Assembly: GCF_010183535.1 (NCBI RefSeq)
Contig: NC_071331.1
Location: 2,976,001-3,040,000 of the forward strand
Direction: 5' to 3'
DNA length: 64,000 bases
Source: Caenorhabditis remanei
Lineage: Eukaryota > Nematoda > Chromadorea > Rhabditida > Rhabditidae
Shown here: positions 12,018 to 25,312 of the stretch, piece by piece
How the letters are laid out: the number at the start of each line of letters is the position of its first letter
Numbering within the stretch: position 1 is the first letter of the stretch
Notes under the pieces: model-generated
Seen by the model: only the letters and a program-made list of their open reading frames with translations
Database searches by the model: none
What the model was told of the DNA's origin: nothing
Translations under genes and position numbers: made by a program

Positions 12018-15017
12018 CAGTGGAGGAGAGGGACGAGGGCTGGTGTGTCGGAGGCGCGGTTTTGAGGAAACATCTGTTGTGATTATGTCTATTTTAATGA
12101 AGACGGTGAAACTGAAATTGGTATCTGAAAACGTTTCTAATTGTAACGATGAATCAATCCCTCCCATCTCATTTCCATTGATATCAACCTATTGAAACGA
12201 ATTTTTTTCTGTTTTGATTTAGTTTCTTGTTTTCTTAGATTGCTTGTATGAGATAATTCTGTTATCGATTGGTGTAGAAATATAATGATATTAAAAAAAA
12301 TTCCGATAATACACCTTTTTTTCTCTTCCTCGACATACAAAGGTGTTTTCTCTATTCGGAAAAGATAACAATCACATCATGATGATATCGTCGATTACTG
12401 TAATAAACAAGGTCGTTATTTGCTCTTCCCTCCTAGGCTATCCAAACTGTCCCCTTTCCCCTCACACCCTTCAAAAACGGACCACCTGTTTGAAGTGTTC
12501 CTTGATATCCGAATTGCCGCAAAAACACCTGACTGTCTCCAAGTTGTAAATGATTGAAAATTAGGGACACCCATCCATGAGACACTTTGTTTCTTTTGAT
12601 GAGAGCCGATAAGACGTGAGAATTATCACGGGTTTCATATCCCAGTAAATACAATACTCGGGTGTTTTAATCAATTTGACGGTTAATTGTATTGAGATTT
12701 CAAAAAGAGGATTAACTTTTCATATATTTTCAAAGCAGTCATTTTTGGTTTTCAATCCGAGTTTTTTCCAGTTATACATATCTGTGTCAACCAAAGCGTC
12801 TCTTACCTATTTCAACGATATTGGAGTTTCAACTAATTCAGATAAGTCTATTAGGAAACAGTACCTATTATCTAGAACACTGAACTGAAAAAATATTGTT
12901 TCAATCCGGATTCTAAATAACTGGTTGTTTATAAAAAATTTGTACCAATCTGCCTGTTCCCTCATTTCCATCGTTCTCCATCACCACCTCCCCCGTCTTC
13001 TCCAAAATCCGTCTTTTCCTTGTTTGCAAGTGACAGACGGTACTGTACTCCAAGTGTGTCTCCCATTATAACTTGCGTAACTTCTTTGAAATCACCGCTT
13101 ATTTTGGGAGGCACGTTAGAGAATATTTGGATATATTGTTGTGAAGTGGTAGTATCATGTGTCAGGAGTAAGTTGCAAGGTTCATAAGTGGAAATTATTT
13201 TCAGAAAAATAAGTTTTTTTTTGAAGGAACACCTACCGTAATGTCACTGATAGCACCCTCTCTGGATATAGAGATGGTGAAACTGAAATTGGTAAAAAGT
13301 ATCTAAAATATGGTTTCTGAAAACATTTTTGAGAAAGTTTTTGTTTATTTTTTTATTTTCAGGTTTGGTGTGATTACATTAACTAGCTTGAAATAGTAAA
13401 TAAAAAGACTAATAATACTAGGTAAATTAGCAAAACTTATGTCATATAGCTGAAACGGTAGTTCCTATCTTCAAAAATCTAAAAACCGGAATTTTAGGGT
13501 TCCTAAATACCTAATGAGTTGGCGACAATGAAAGAGAGGGAGGGGCTGGTGTTTAAAGTCCGAGTATATAGAAACTTATATGGAGATAATGTGTTTTTTA
13601 TATGGAGATGGTGAAACTGAAATTGGTGTCTGAAAATGTTTGGATTTGTGTTATTGTAAAAAATATCGATCCCTCCCATCTCATTTCCATTGATATCAAC
13701 TTTTGAAAACTGATTTTTCTTTGTTTCGTCCCAGTTTCTTGTATTCTTGGACCGAAATTGGAATGTTTCTTCTCTTCGCTGCATCTTATAGTTTCTCTTG
13801 AATAAAACCCATAAATGTCACTGATAGCACTCTCTCCGGATATGGAGGTGGTGAAACTGAAATTGGTTTCAAATTGTTTTCCGAAAATTTTATTGTGCGA
13901 GTTTTCTGAATTCCGAATTCTTATCTCGTCGCACTATATCTCGCATCTCATTTTCATTGAAACCAACGAATCGAAACAGGTTTTTTTCAGTTTCGAACTT
14001 GCTTTCTTGGAATGAATTTTGAATGTTAACATTGTCGTTCCATTTGAAATTTTCTCTGATATTTTTGAATACATGTCCCGATAAGAATCTCTTTTTACTC
14101 CTACCCGACATACAAAGGTGTTTTCTCTATTCGGAAAAGATAACAATCACATCATGACCACCTAATGAACAAGGTCATTATTTGCTCTTCCCTCCTAGGC
14201 TAGCTGAAGGGTTCCTTTTCCCACTTCCTCATCAAAAACGGACCATCTGTTGGAAGTGTTCCTTGATATCCGAATAGCCGCAAAAACACCTGACTGTCTC
14301 CAAGTTGTAAATGATTGTAAATTAGGAATACCCGTCCATGAGACACGGTGTTTCTTTTGATGGGGGCCGATAGAGTCAATTTTTACAGGTTCCATGATTT
14401 TTAACTGCCTGATAGTTCAGACATCTTAGAAGTCCAAGGATTAAATTTTCAATAAACAAGAAACGTTTTAACTGGTATTTGTAGCAACAACTTACCGTTT
14501 CTAATAATAATTATTTTTAGTGATATCTGCACTTCTCACTACTGTGTCTCCCATTATAACCGCGTAACTTCTTTGAAATCACCGCTTATTTTGGGATAGG
14601 ATAGACACGATAGAGAACAGAATATTTGAGTATATTGTTGTAAATCATCTAGTATCAATAATCAGTTTCAAGTTGAACATTTCATTGTCAGATCAAAGAC
14701 CCTCACCTGGCGGTTCCTATAATGTCTGTTCTGAAACGGTACATTCAAAGTCAAAAGTTGGAGCTCACTGCTAAAATAATCTGTCTGAGACGGTTAATTT
14801 TACTATCAACTGGTTGCCGACGCTTAACTAAAAAATATGTGATTTTGTGTTCCTCATCAGGTTTCTGGAAGTACCACATTTTCATATTTCTCTGAAATTT
14901 AAATCCTTCTTATTTTTGAACGCCAAATAACGTTTGTCTGATAAATCTAATAAACACAGGTTTTATTTCGGAATGTCCAGCACATCAAAGTGAAAGCAAC
15001 CAGTGAAATTGGCATCG

Positions 15018-15025
15018 TGAAACAG
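15018..15025 (-). promoter_or_regulatory. exact Ruby-type octamer
   Basis: TGAAACAG on the plus strand. The duplicate at about 22156 reads TGAAACTG, one change in the core. Expected 21U start near 14975-14985. Confidence 0.5.
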
Positions 15026-15278
15026 AAAGTTTGAGAAATAAGAATCTCATGTTTCTTGAAGTGCTAATCAGGGTTCGAAAGTATGCTATTGTTGCTTTGT
15101 TTGTCTGTTACTTTGTGGCTAGTACATCGAAAATTGGAAATACAGTAGTTGTGGACCGGAAGTTTCACCAACTTTTATGAAGTCTGAGAAATGGTGTTTT
15201 GGAGCAATTTTGTTACATTTCAGTGGAACGTTAAAATCGATCAAATACAGCCAAGTTACATACCAGATAAAAACTCTC

Positions 15279-15286
15279 TGAAACAG
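15279..15286 (-). promoter_or_regulatory. exact Ruby-type octamer
   Basis: CTGTTTCAGAGAGTTTTTAT on the minus strand. It is conserved at 22416, and a similar CTGTTTCAGAAAATC word is at 36837. Expected 21U start near 15236-15246. Confidence 0.55.
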
Positions 15287-17009
15287 AGTGGTATATTTTT
15301 GAAGAGGTGCAGAAGAGTTGGGTACAATAGTCAATTGATTTTGCAATAATGTCGTGTTCTCTGTAGAAATAAAAAGAAATATCTGAAGCAGAAATAAAGT
15401 TTTCCGAGATACATTTCATCATCCAAAGTCAGTTTTAATGTTTTCGATTAAAAACTTCATTGTAAAATTATTTTTTCAACGTGGAAACCAAAATGAGACC
15501 AAAATTGAGCAAAACATTTCGTTGTACTCATAAGTTCCGAGTATTCGATTCGAATTACGAACGACATTGGAGGCCCCATCGTCTTTTTGACTTTGTTTTG
15601 CAACACTTTTTATAATACCATGCAACACTTTTTATAATCTCGGGCCTGATTAAGTTATTTGTAACATACAGTCACAATCCCCGATCGATTTTATAGTAGT
15701 TCTAGTTCTTTTGGAAAATTTTCTATGATATTAAAAAATCTCCGGCAAACAGAGGTGTTTCCTACTAGGCAAAGATAACAATCACTCCTAGCCAAAAAGC
15801 CACTTTTCTACCTTCACTTCCAAACGGACCACCTCTTGGAAGAGTTCCTTAATATTCGAATCGCCGCAAAAACACCTGACTGTCTCCAAGTTGTAAATAA
15901 GTGTAAATTAGGGACACCCATCCATGAGACACAGGTGGAATTTTTACAGGTTTCATAATCTCCCTAAATACACAACGCAGAATGTTGGAAATAATTCTCT
16001 CTCTTTCTTGGATGTCGTTCTTTCGTTCAACACGCATTGTAGACTTTGACATATTAAAGCGCGATTAGTTTACTCATCAATGTTATAAAACCATGTTTCT
16101 TTTTCATTCGTTTCAGTAACAGTGTTTCTGGTTTCCAATCTACAGTCTCGGTTTCAATCTGGTAATCTGTAAGCCCGATTCCGTCTAAACTGTAATTTCC
16201 CATTTTCCTTTTCTGCCACATCTGTATTTTTCTTGAATTTCTATCGGTTTTCACTATCAATTGTCTCCGAATTTTTTTTCTTGTTTGCAGGTGACATACG
16301 GTATACTCCAAGCGTGTCTCCCATTATAACTTACGTAACTTCTTTGAAATCACCGCTTATTTGGAATAGACACGTTAGAGAATGGAATATTTTGATATGT
16401 ATTTTGTTGTCAAGTATTGAGCTTCCAGTATCAGTAATCACTTTAAGGCTAAACACACTGTCACCATCTCTTGGTGGTTCCCATTACGTCTGTTCTGAAC
16501 CGGCAAATTCAAAATTAAAAGTGTGAGCTCACGGTTAAAACAATCTGTCTGAGACTGGTTTTCATTTCATTTTAATATCAACCGGTTGCCGACGCTGCAA
16601 TAAGGAATCTTTCAGTTCGTACAACATTTTCATGATAAACACAGTTTCTAATCGGCAGATGAAATTATAGTGTTTTGTGTAAAAAGAACATTGATGCTAT
16701 AGGTTGGATGAAAAGAATGACGTTCAATAAGCCATGTGAGTTTTTCACTTTTTTCTGATAGTCGTGGGGTATCAGGTGTCAGTAATCAGTTTCTAGTTTA
16801 AAAATATGCCAAGAAAAAATTATTGCCACCTTCTGGTGGTTCCCATTACGTCTGTTTTGAAACAGCAAAAACAAAATCTGAAAAAAGTACGAGCTCCCTG
16901 TTAAAACAATCTATTTGAGACGGTCATTTCAACATCAACCGGTTGCCGACGCTTTAATAAAAAATATGTGATTTTATCTGCCTAATGGAGCATGCTAACT
17001 AGCATATCA

Positions 17010-17110
17010 AAATTATAATTACAATATTACAATAGTATATTACAATAGTGTTACAATATTACAATAGTATTACAATAACATTACAATAGTATTACAATAG
17101 AAAATTACAA
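17010..17110. repeat. TTACAATAG microsatellite-like tandem repeat
   Basis: About ten imperfect copies of a 10-12 bp unit (ATTACAATAGT) in direct tandem. Absent from the neighbouring array copies. Confidence 0.8.
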
Positions 17111-17900
17111 TAGTGAAATTGACTTTGTGTAACAGAAAACTTGAAAAAAAAACTTGTAACAGAAAAAAAAAACAGTTTCAATATTCATCAAAAGGGCACT
17201 GCTTAACGTATCCGATTTCTCAGTACGACTTTTTTCTTTCTAACCATTAACCGGGTACATTTCATTGTTTCGTTTTCAACACAATGTGCCAGTTACAAAA
17301 AATTCGAGAGCGATATCGAACAAAACATTTTGTAGTTATAAGTTTTTTTGAATCTGTTAATTTAAAATGAAATATGCGAGACTATTGAAACAATCAGAAG
17401 TGATAAAACGTTTTTAAACTAGAAAATTCCTTTTTTAAATTCTATTGCTTCATCCTTCGAGACTAGCGAGTCCAAACTTGATTTAGAAGTGATAAGTTAA
17501 TTGTGAAACTGAAGTTACTCAAATTTTCAAAATTTTCCGAAGAGCTTGTTTCTGATTTGTATGGATTCGAGGACAACGATAAAATGTATCACATCCCATA
17601 AAACGGTAGATCATTGAAACATAATAGCACGACAATGATGTCTAATACAGCTTGAATAAGTGAAAAATATATTTTTACTGTATTGTCCAACTAAATTGTT
17701 ATTTTTTAACCATCCACCTACCACATTTTTCAGTTTTCCTTGTTCACTTCTTCTTAAAATACGCAATATCCGTCTTTTCTTTTACCAAATGATCTGAATT
17801 ATTTGAACATCGACTAATCTTTTGGTCTTCTACAAAACCACCTGAAGAAGCGAAAACTTTCTAAAATTGGACCACGTCCATTCTAACAGCATTGCATACA

Positions 17901-18283
17901 ATGTTGTCAGTTCGAACCTCTAGAATTCAATCTGCCAACTTAACGGTCCCATAATTCCGGGTCACACCGATTTTCCCCGCAAAATCCCCCGAAATTATAG
18001 TTCCAACTCTTCTAGTCATTTATCTCTGCTCCTCTACTTCATATTCCCTTTTTGTTCTACTCAAAACGGTCAATTCCACTGAATTCTACTAATTTATTGC
18101 CGCGCCTCATTATTTAAACGGCGCGCGCATTTATCTACAGTATCCCGTTCGTCGCGAGACCCGGATACGCAGGCGACGCGCAGCCCTTTTAGGCCAACGC
18201 CCGCGGCCGTTCGAGTCTTCTCGCTACCGCACTTTTTACTACGTTTTACGCCTCGGTCCGTTGGTAACGGATTGCGTGTTTTT
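17901..18283. other. inserted block with a GC-rich core
   Basis: Compared with 23815-23870, where TTGCATACAAGTG runs directly into ACTTCAAACGAGTCTGC, this copy has about 380 extra bp between the same words. Positions 18100-18270 are strikingly GC-rich (GGCGCGCGC, GTCGCGAGACCC, CGCCCGCGGCCG) in an AT-rich neighbourhood. I found no clean terminal repeats, so the element class is unknown. Confidence 0.5.
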
Positions 18284-18439
18284 AAGTGACATACGGTATA
18301 CTTCAAACGAGTCTGCAATTTTATAGCATGCATCAGTTTTCTTATTTCGAAAAAACAAAAATTAAAAATGTATGCTTCCTAGTACTTTCAAAATGAATGT
18401 TGTTTTTTTTGGTAAGATTTTGTAACCGTCATTCAACCA

Positions 18440-18955
18440 AAAATTCTGGCAGTGATATCGGTTTCAACTGGAGCATTTTTAATTTTTTTGGGATTTCTCA
18501 AGTTGATTGTTCGTGGAATCTCAATTCTAGAGCACTCTTTTTTTTCGACTGCACTCTTTTCTACATATAAAACTGTTGAAAAGTCCTCCAATTCTTCCCG
18601 AGTTGTCAAATACCACGCGTTCATTTCAATACTATCTCTTATTGGAACGAGCAGGAAAAACTTTCCTGAAATAGGAAATAAATTATATTTATATTCAGCT
18701 ATTTCCTTGTACTTTTTGATGGTTTTTTTCCGTTTCAATATGGAAACTTCCTACCGTTGTGGAGTTTTCAAATTAGTACGTCGTTGAGTATAACTGTATT
18801 CTGTTTTTTTATTTATTAAATCACTCACCCGCTTCCCCATTTTCATTGTTCACTTTAACCTGGCAATCCCAAACATTTTCCTTACTTCTTGTATACATTC
18901 TAATTGCATACAAAACAGGAAAATGAGTAGTTTTTCTAGAAAATTAATAAAGGAT
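18440..18955. repeat. direct duplication, copy 1 (partner 23965-24490)
   Basis: Near-identical to 23965-24490, including GTGGAATCTCAATTCTAGAG and GGAAACTTCCTACCGTTGTG. Homology resumes at 19260-19700 with 24510-24960. About 310 bp (18956-19265) is missing from the second copy, where the junction is a stutter of TTTCTGAAATTG. Confidence 0.75.
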
Positions 18956-19007
18956 CGAAATTGTTACCCATCATTATTATTTCCAGAAGAGTAAAGTGAA
19001 AAAGGTG

Positions 19008-19015
19008 TGAAACAG
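19008..19015 (-). promoter_or_regulatory. exact Ruby-type octamer
   Basis: Lies inside the 310-bp piece that is absent from the 24 kb duplicate, so this candidate locus is copy-specific. Expected 21U start near 18965-18975. Confidence 0.45.
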
Positions 19016-22000
19016 AAATGAAATTGTTTAGGATCCAAACAAGAAAATGAGAAGTTCTTCTAGAAAATTAAATATGGATCAATAATGTTGTTTAGGATCC
19101 ATTCTATCAACCAACACGTCTTCCGTCTTGCGTTTATTCGAAATTGTCCACCATGCTTCTAGGACACCACAGTCTGTATAATCGTAATTAGAATTTTAAT
19201 TGCTTTCTGTGAACCCTAATGTCACTGATAGCACCCTCTTTGGATATGGAGACAGTGAAACTGAAATTGATTTCTGAAATTGTGTGGAAACGTGGGTGTC
19301 GGAGGCGCGTTTTTCTTTCAAAACTGGATTGTATTGTCACTGATAGCACCCTTTTCCTATACGGAGACGGTGAAACTGAAATTGGCAGAAAATATCTAAA
19401 ATATCGTTTCTGAAAATATCTTTGGAATTTGGTTCGGAAAATGTAACTGTATCGTCTATCGCACTTCCATTAATATCATATAAACTTGGTGAAGTAGATT
19501 ATTTCAGATTTTTTGATTATTTTTCTTGCTTTCTTGGATTTTCAATGCATCTTATGATATTTTTGATTGCATTTTCTGATAAGACACCTCTCTTTTCTCT
19601 TCCCCGACATACAAAGGTGTTTTTTCTATTAGGAAAAGATAACAATCACATCATGATGATATCGTCGATTACTGTAATAAACAAGGACGTTATTTGCTCT
19701 CCTAGGCTATCCAAACTGTCCCCTTTCCCCTCACACCCTTCAAAAACGGACCACCTGTTTGAAGTGTTCCTTGATATCCGAATTGCCGCAAAAACACCTG
19801 ACTGTCTCCAAGTTGTAAATGTGATTGTAAATTAGGGACACCCATCCATGAGACACTTTGGTTCTTTTGATGAGAGCCGATAAGAAGAGAGAATTATCAC
19901 CGGTTTCATATCCCAGTAAATACAATACTTGGGTGTTTTAATCAATTTGACGGTTAATTGTATTGAGATTTCAAAAAGAGGATAAACTTTTCATAGATTT
20001 TCAAAGCAGTCATTTTTGGTTTTCAATCAGAGTTCTTTCCAGTTATACATATCTGTGTCAACCAGAGTGTCTCTTACCTTTCGAAGTGTTTACTTTACTC
20101 CCATTGCAATGAACTTTCCAACATATTAACTGCCCCAATCCGTATTGTTTAACCGAACCGAATACTATGAATTCCAGAAGAGAAATATGAAAAATGTCTG
20201 AAACTGAAATAATCTTCTTTCTGATCCGTTTTTTTTTGTTCAACACGTGTTTTCGACTTTGTCCTATTTTAACGATATTGGAGTTTCAACTGATCTTGAT
20301 ATGTCTATTGGGAAACAGTACCTATTATCTAGAACACTGTACTGAAAAAATATTGTTTCAATCCGGATTCTGAATAACTGGTTGTTTATAAAAAATTGGT
20401 ACACACATGCCTATTCTCTCATTTCCATCGTTCTCCATCACCACCTCCCCCTTCTCCAAATCCGTCTTTTCCATGTTTGCAAGTGACAGACGGTACTGTA
20501 CTCCAAGTGTGTCTCCCATTATAACTTGCGTAACTTCTTTGAAATCACCGCTTATTTTGGGAGGCACGTTAGAGAACAGAATATTTGAATATTGTTGCTG
20601 TGAAGTGAGGTATCAGATGTCATGAGTTAGATGCAAGGTGCATAACTTTACCGCTGACGACAAGTGGTTATCATATATAAATCAGTTTGGAAACAGTAAT
20701 TTTGAGCAGTGGAGCAATTCGTGAATTCATTCAAACGGTTATATTGTAGATATTTTTCAATAACAGGAAATATATAATGTGTGGAAGGCGCTTTGGAAAA
20801 CAGATGTCATTGTCACTGATAGCCCCCTCTCTGGATATAGAGATGGTTAAACTGAAATTGGTGAAAATATTTAAAATATGGTTTCTGAAAATATCAAAAA
20901 TACTAATAATACTAGGTAAAGCAGAACTTATGACATATAGCTGAAACGGTGGTTACGGTAACATACACAGGCGAAAAATGGGCGGTCCCCAAAAATCTAA
21001 AAACCGGAATTTTAGGGTTCCTCAATACATAATTATGACAATGGAATTTTCTGGAAACATCTGTTGTGATTATGTATTTTTATATGAAGACGGTGAGACT
21101 GAAATTAGTATTTTTGTGACGGAAGAATCAATCCCTCTCATCTCATTTCCATTGATATAAACTTATTGAAACAGATTTTTCCAGTTTCGAACTAGTTTCT
21201 TTCTTTCGTGGATTAAATTTTGAATAATATCATTTCCAAAAAGCTTTTGAAAGTATTCTATGACATTTTTGAATACATGTCTCAATAATACACCTCTCTT
21301 TTCTCCTACTCGACATACAAAGGTGTTTTCTCTATTCGGAAAAGATAACAATCAAGATGACCGCCGATTACTGTAATAAACAAGGTAATTATTTGCTCAC
21401 CTAGCCTATCCAAACTGTCCCCTTTCCTCTAACACCCTTCAAAAACGGACCACCTGTTGGAAGTGTTCCTTGATATCCGAATTACCGCAAAAACACCTGA
21501 CTGTCTCCAAGTTGTAAATGATTGTAAATTAGGGACATCCAACCATGAGACCCAGTATTTCTTTTGATGGGGCCGATACGAGATGAGGAATTGTTACAGA
21601 TTTCATCCTCCCACAAAATGCAAAACATGAAACGGCTGAAATAATTTGATGCGTTCTTCTATTCAACAGGTATTGTAGACTTTATCATATTAAAAGATGA
21701 TCGGAATACTCATCAATGTTACAAAATTATGTTCACTTTTCATTAGTTTCAGTTACAGTTTTTCTGGTTCCTAATCAAGAGTTTTTTTAATGATCTCTGT
21801 TTCAATCTGACCGTTTCTCAGTGTTTAGAGTCCGTAATTAGTTTTGCGAACAGATCATCATTATCTCCACCTCTTCCCATTATTTCTGTTCTGAAACGGT
21901 AAGTTCAATATCAAAAGTGAGAGCTCACTGTTAAATGCAATCAATTTGAGACGGTTATTTCAACATCAACCGGGTGCCGACGCTACAATTAGAAATCTTT

Positions 22001-22415
22001 TAGTTTGTTTTTACTATGAAACATCAAGTTTCTGAAAGTACCACATTTTCATGTTTCTCTGCAATTGAAATCCTTCTTTTTTGGACGCCGAATAACGTTT
22101 GTCTGATAAACACAGTTTTCAATCGACAACTCCAGCATATGAGATTCAAAACAACCAGTGAAATTGGCGTCGTGAAACTGAAAGTTTGAAAAAAAAAAGA
22201 ATCTCGTGTTTCTAGAAACGCTAATCAGAGTTCGAAAGTATGCCCTTGTTGCTTTGTCGACTTTGTGGCTAGTAAATCGAAAATAGTTTCATCGACTGTC
22301 TTGCAATCTGAGAAATAGTGTTTTGGAGCAGTTGGGTTACATTTCAGTGGAACTTTAATAACAAACAAACTCAAAAAACTGAAATACAAAAAAATGAGGC
22401 CAGATAAAAATTTTC

Positions 22416-22423
22416 TGAAACAG
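22416..22423 (-). promoter_or_regulatory. exact Ruby-type octamer
   Basis: Duplicate of the 15279 site with a slightly changed spacer. Expected 21U start near 22373-22383. Confidence 0.5.
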
Positions 22424-22458
22424 AGTGGAATATTTTTGAAGAGGTGAAGGATGCTTGC

Positions 22459-22552
22459 CATACTTGCAACGGGCCGGGCCGGGGTACAAAAATTTGAAAA
22501 TTTTTTTTTGATTTTTTCGCAGGCCGGGCCGGGCCGATATTTTGCAAGTATG
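22459..22552. mobile_element. 94-bp hAT-like MITE, GGCCGGGCC type
   Basis: Termini CATACTTGCAA and TTGCAAGTATG are perfect inverted repeats. Flanks ATGCTTGC (22451-22458) and ATGCTAGC (22553-22560) form an 8-bp target duplication with one difference. The interior is two blocks of GGGCCGGGCC separated by a poly-T stretch. Same family as 31117-31619. Confidence 0.85.
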
Positions 22553-25304
22553 ATGCTAGCTCTATATGAATATGATAATTCTGTTAACATCGGAATCTTT
22601 GTAGAAAAATAAAAAGAAATGTCGGAAGCAAAAATAAAGTTTTCTGAGATGATGCATTACATCAACCAAATATGTTTCGCGTTTGTCTGCTTATTTAGTT
22701 CACTAGCTACGAGATGGGGGATCTGACAATATTAATTCATGTTAACCTTCCCATAGCCACATTCATATAATATAATAGTTTTCTATTGATTTTTCTGGTT
22801 GTTCTGGCCATCTGTCGGGCCCATTTCCTTGCTTCGTTTTCAACCCAAGGTGTCAATTTCAAGGCCTCGATTAAAAAAAACTTTCTTGCAAAATTAGTTG
22901 TTCACGGAAATGCTCACATAAGAAAAAAATTGGACAAAACATTTTTTAGTTCTTTTAAGTTTGTTTCGAAACTGTTAGAAAAAATCAGTCTCAAACGTGA
23001 TTTTCACTTAAAAATACAATTTCAATATCACCAGATTAGAAATGATTTAAAAACAAAACGTTTGAGTCTTGTTCCCTTTTTGAATTCTCTTGTTTCTAGA
23101 TCAGAGTTCGAAATTGTGACTTTAAGTTCAATTTCGACAATTTTATAAGTAAACTAATGAATAGAAACTTGAGTTCCAGAACCACTGGATTGATCTGATC
23201 ACTCTCCCTTTACAAGCCACCCCATTCAAGCTCTAGATCAAAGTTATGCAATTTTAAAGATAGACTTTCTGCTGTAGAAATAGTGAGTCAAAACGTGAGC
23301 GAGTAGTGATAAAATAGTTGTGAAACTGAAGTTTCGTCAATTATCAAAGTTCTCTGAAAAGCTTGTTTTTTATTTGTTTAGATTCAAGGGTAAGACGGTT
23401 TATGAAAGAACATAAATCTGAAAGGTTTTTCTGTTTTCTATTACGAAAATCTATAAAACCAGCTATTAAACATCCGGTTTCAACTCTTCTTTCATAAAAG
23501 TAGTGAAACTGTAGGCCGTTAAACAGTAATGACCAAACAGTGATGTCTAATACAACTTAAATTTAAGAAAAAATACATTTTTACGATCTTGTACAACTAA
23601 ATTAGTATTTTCTCTACCTTCCACATCTTCTTGTTTTTATTGTTTTCTACTAACTAAAACACGGATTATCTGTCTTTTCTTCTTGTATGCTCTTAAGCGG
23701 TTCAACCAAATGTGCTGAGTTTTTGAACATCGACTAATATTCTGTTTTTCTACAATTCAGTCAAGAAGCGAAAACTTTCGGAAATTGGCACCCAGGGCTT
23801 TTTTGACAACCTTGCATACAAGTGTACGGACTTCAAACGAGTCTGCAATTTTATAACATGCATCACTTTTCTTACTCTGAGAAAATAATAATTAGCAATG
23901 TACACTGACAATCATTTCAATAGAAATGTTGTACTCTTTGCTAAGTTTTTGTAACAGTCATTCAATTAGAAGTCCTGTCAGAGATATCGGTTTCAACTGG
24001 CGCATTTCCGGTTTTTTGTGATTTCTCAAGTTGATTTTTCGTGGAATCTCAATTCTAGAGCACTCTTTTTTTTTGACTGCACACCTTTCTACATATCAAG
24101 CTGTTGATAAATCCTCCAATTCTTTCCGAGTTGTCAAATAGAGCACATTAATTTCAACATTATCTCTTATTGCAACGAGCAGGAAAAACTTTCCTGAAAT
24201 AGGAAATAAATTATATTTATATTCAGCTATTTCCTTGTACTTTTTGATGGTTTTTTTCCGTTTCAATATGGAAACTTCCTACCGTTGTGGAGTTTTCAAA
24301 TTAGTACGTCGTTGAGTATAGACCCCATAACCGTATTCTGTTTTTTTAAATAAATCACTCACCCGCGTCCCCATTTTTATTGTTCACTTTAACCTGGCAA
24401 TCCCAAACATTTTCCTTACTTCTTGTATACATTCTAATTGCATACAAAACAGGAAAATGAGTAGTTTTTCTAGAAAATTAATAAAGATTTCTGAAATTGA
24501 TTTCTGAAATTCTGAAATTGTTTTCTGAAATTGTGTGGAAACGTGGGGTGTCGGAGGCGCGTTTTTCTTTCAAAACTGGATTGTATTGTCACTGATAGCA
24601 CCCTTTTCCTATACGGAGACGGTGAAACTGAAATTGGCAGAAAATATCTAAAATATCGTTTCTGAAAATATCTTTGGAATTTGGTTCGGAAAATGTAACT
24701 GTATCGTCTATCGCACTTCCATTAATATCATATAAACTTGGTGAAGTAGATTATTTCAGATTTTTTGATTATTTTTCTTGCTTTCTTGGATTTTCAATGC
24801 ATCTTATGATATTTTTGATTGCATTTTCTGATAAGACACCTCTCTTTTCTCTTCCCCGACATACAAAGGTGTTTTTTCTATTCGGAAAAGATAACAATCA
24901 CATCATGATGATATCGTCGATTACTGTAATAAACAAGGACGTTATTTGCTCTTCTCTCACGGCCTATCCAAACTGTCCCCTTTCCTCTAACACCCTTCAA
25001 AAACGGACCGCCTGTTTGAAGTGTTCCTTGATATCCAAATTGCCGCAAAAACACCTGACTGTCTCCAAGTTGTAAATGATTGTAAATTAGGGACACCCAT
25101 CCATGAGACACCGTGTTTCTTTTGATGAGAGCCGATAAGAGGGTTGACATTTTTTCAGGTTCTTAATCCCGCTATATACAAACACGAAAAAGTTCAATCA
25201 ATTCTCGAAAAATTGAATACAAGAATGAGCAAAAACCTTTTTTCATACGTTTTGTAACAGACGTTTTTACTGTTCAAGCAGTATTCATTTCTAGTTATAC
25301 ATAT

Positions 25305-25312
25305 CTGTTTCA
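25305..25312 (+). promoter_or_regulatory. exact Ruby-type octamer
   Basis: Paralogue of the 10549 site; flanks nearly unchanged. Expected 21U 5' T near 25345-25355. Confidence 0.6.

Larger units (their letters stand above)
9800..14500. repeat. direct duplication, copy 1 (partner 24.5-29.2 kb)
   Basis: Extended near-identity to 24500-29200 at an offset of about 14.66-14.76 kb. Examples: 10402 with 25158 (GGTTCTTAATCCCGC...), 11095 with 26585, 12240 with 26900, 13815 with 28484 and 14395 with 29055. This copy carries a hAT-like MITE (11289-12017) that the partner lacks. The partner is shortened within the array. Confidence 0.7.

Noticed and set aside
11235..12167. Several overlapping open frames over 100 aa on both strands (KIFRKIFRK-type proteins)
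   Set aside because: They are translations of the TTTCGAA simple sequence inside the MITE at 11289-12017; low complexity and equally open on both strands.
12433..12654. Recurring minus-strand frame containing SHGWVSLI and HLQLGDSQVFL, also at 19740, 24878 and 15849
   Set aside because: It is a translation of array segment (e). Other copies (14195, 28.9 kb) are open in a different frame or broken, so protein-level conservation is absent.
17010..17110. CRISPR-like regular repeat spacing
   Set aside because: Units are 10-12 bp with no unique spacers: a microsatellite. The organism is also eukaryotic.
19422..19835. 137-aa frame MEFGSENVTVSSIALPLI..., near-identical at 24674
   Set aside because: The similarity comes from a recent DNA duplication; other diverged copies of the same segment do not preserve the frame.
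22786..23148. 120-aa plus-strand frame MIFLVVLAICRAHF...
   Set aside because: No splice context, domain or codon bias; a chance frame in AT-rich DNA.
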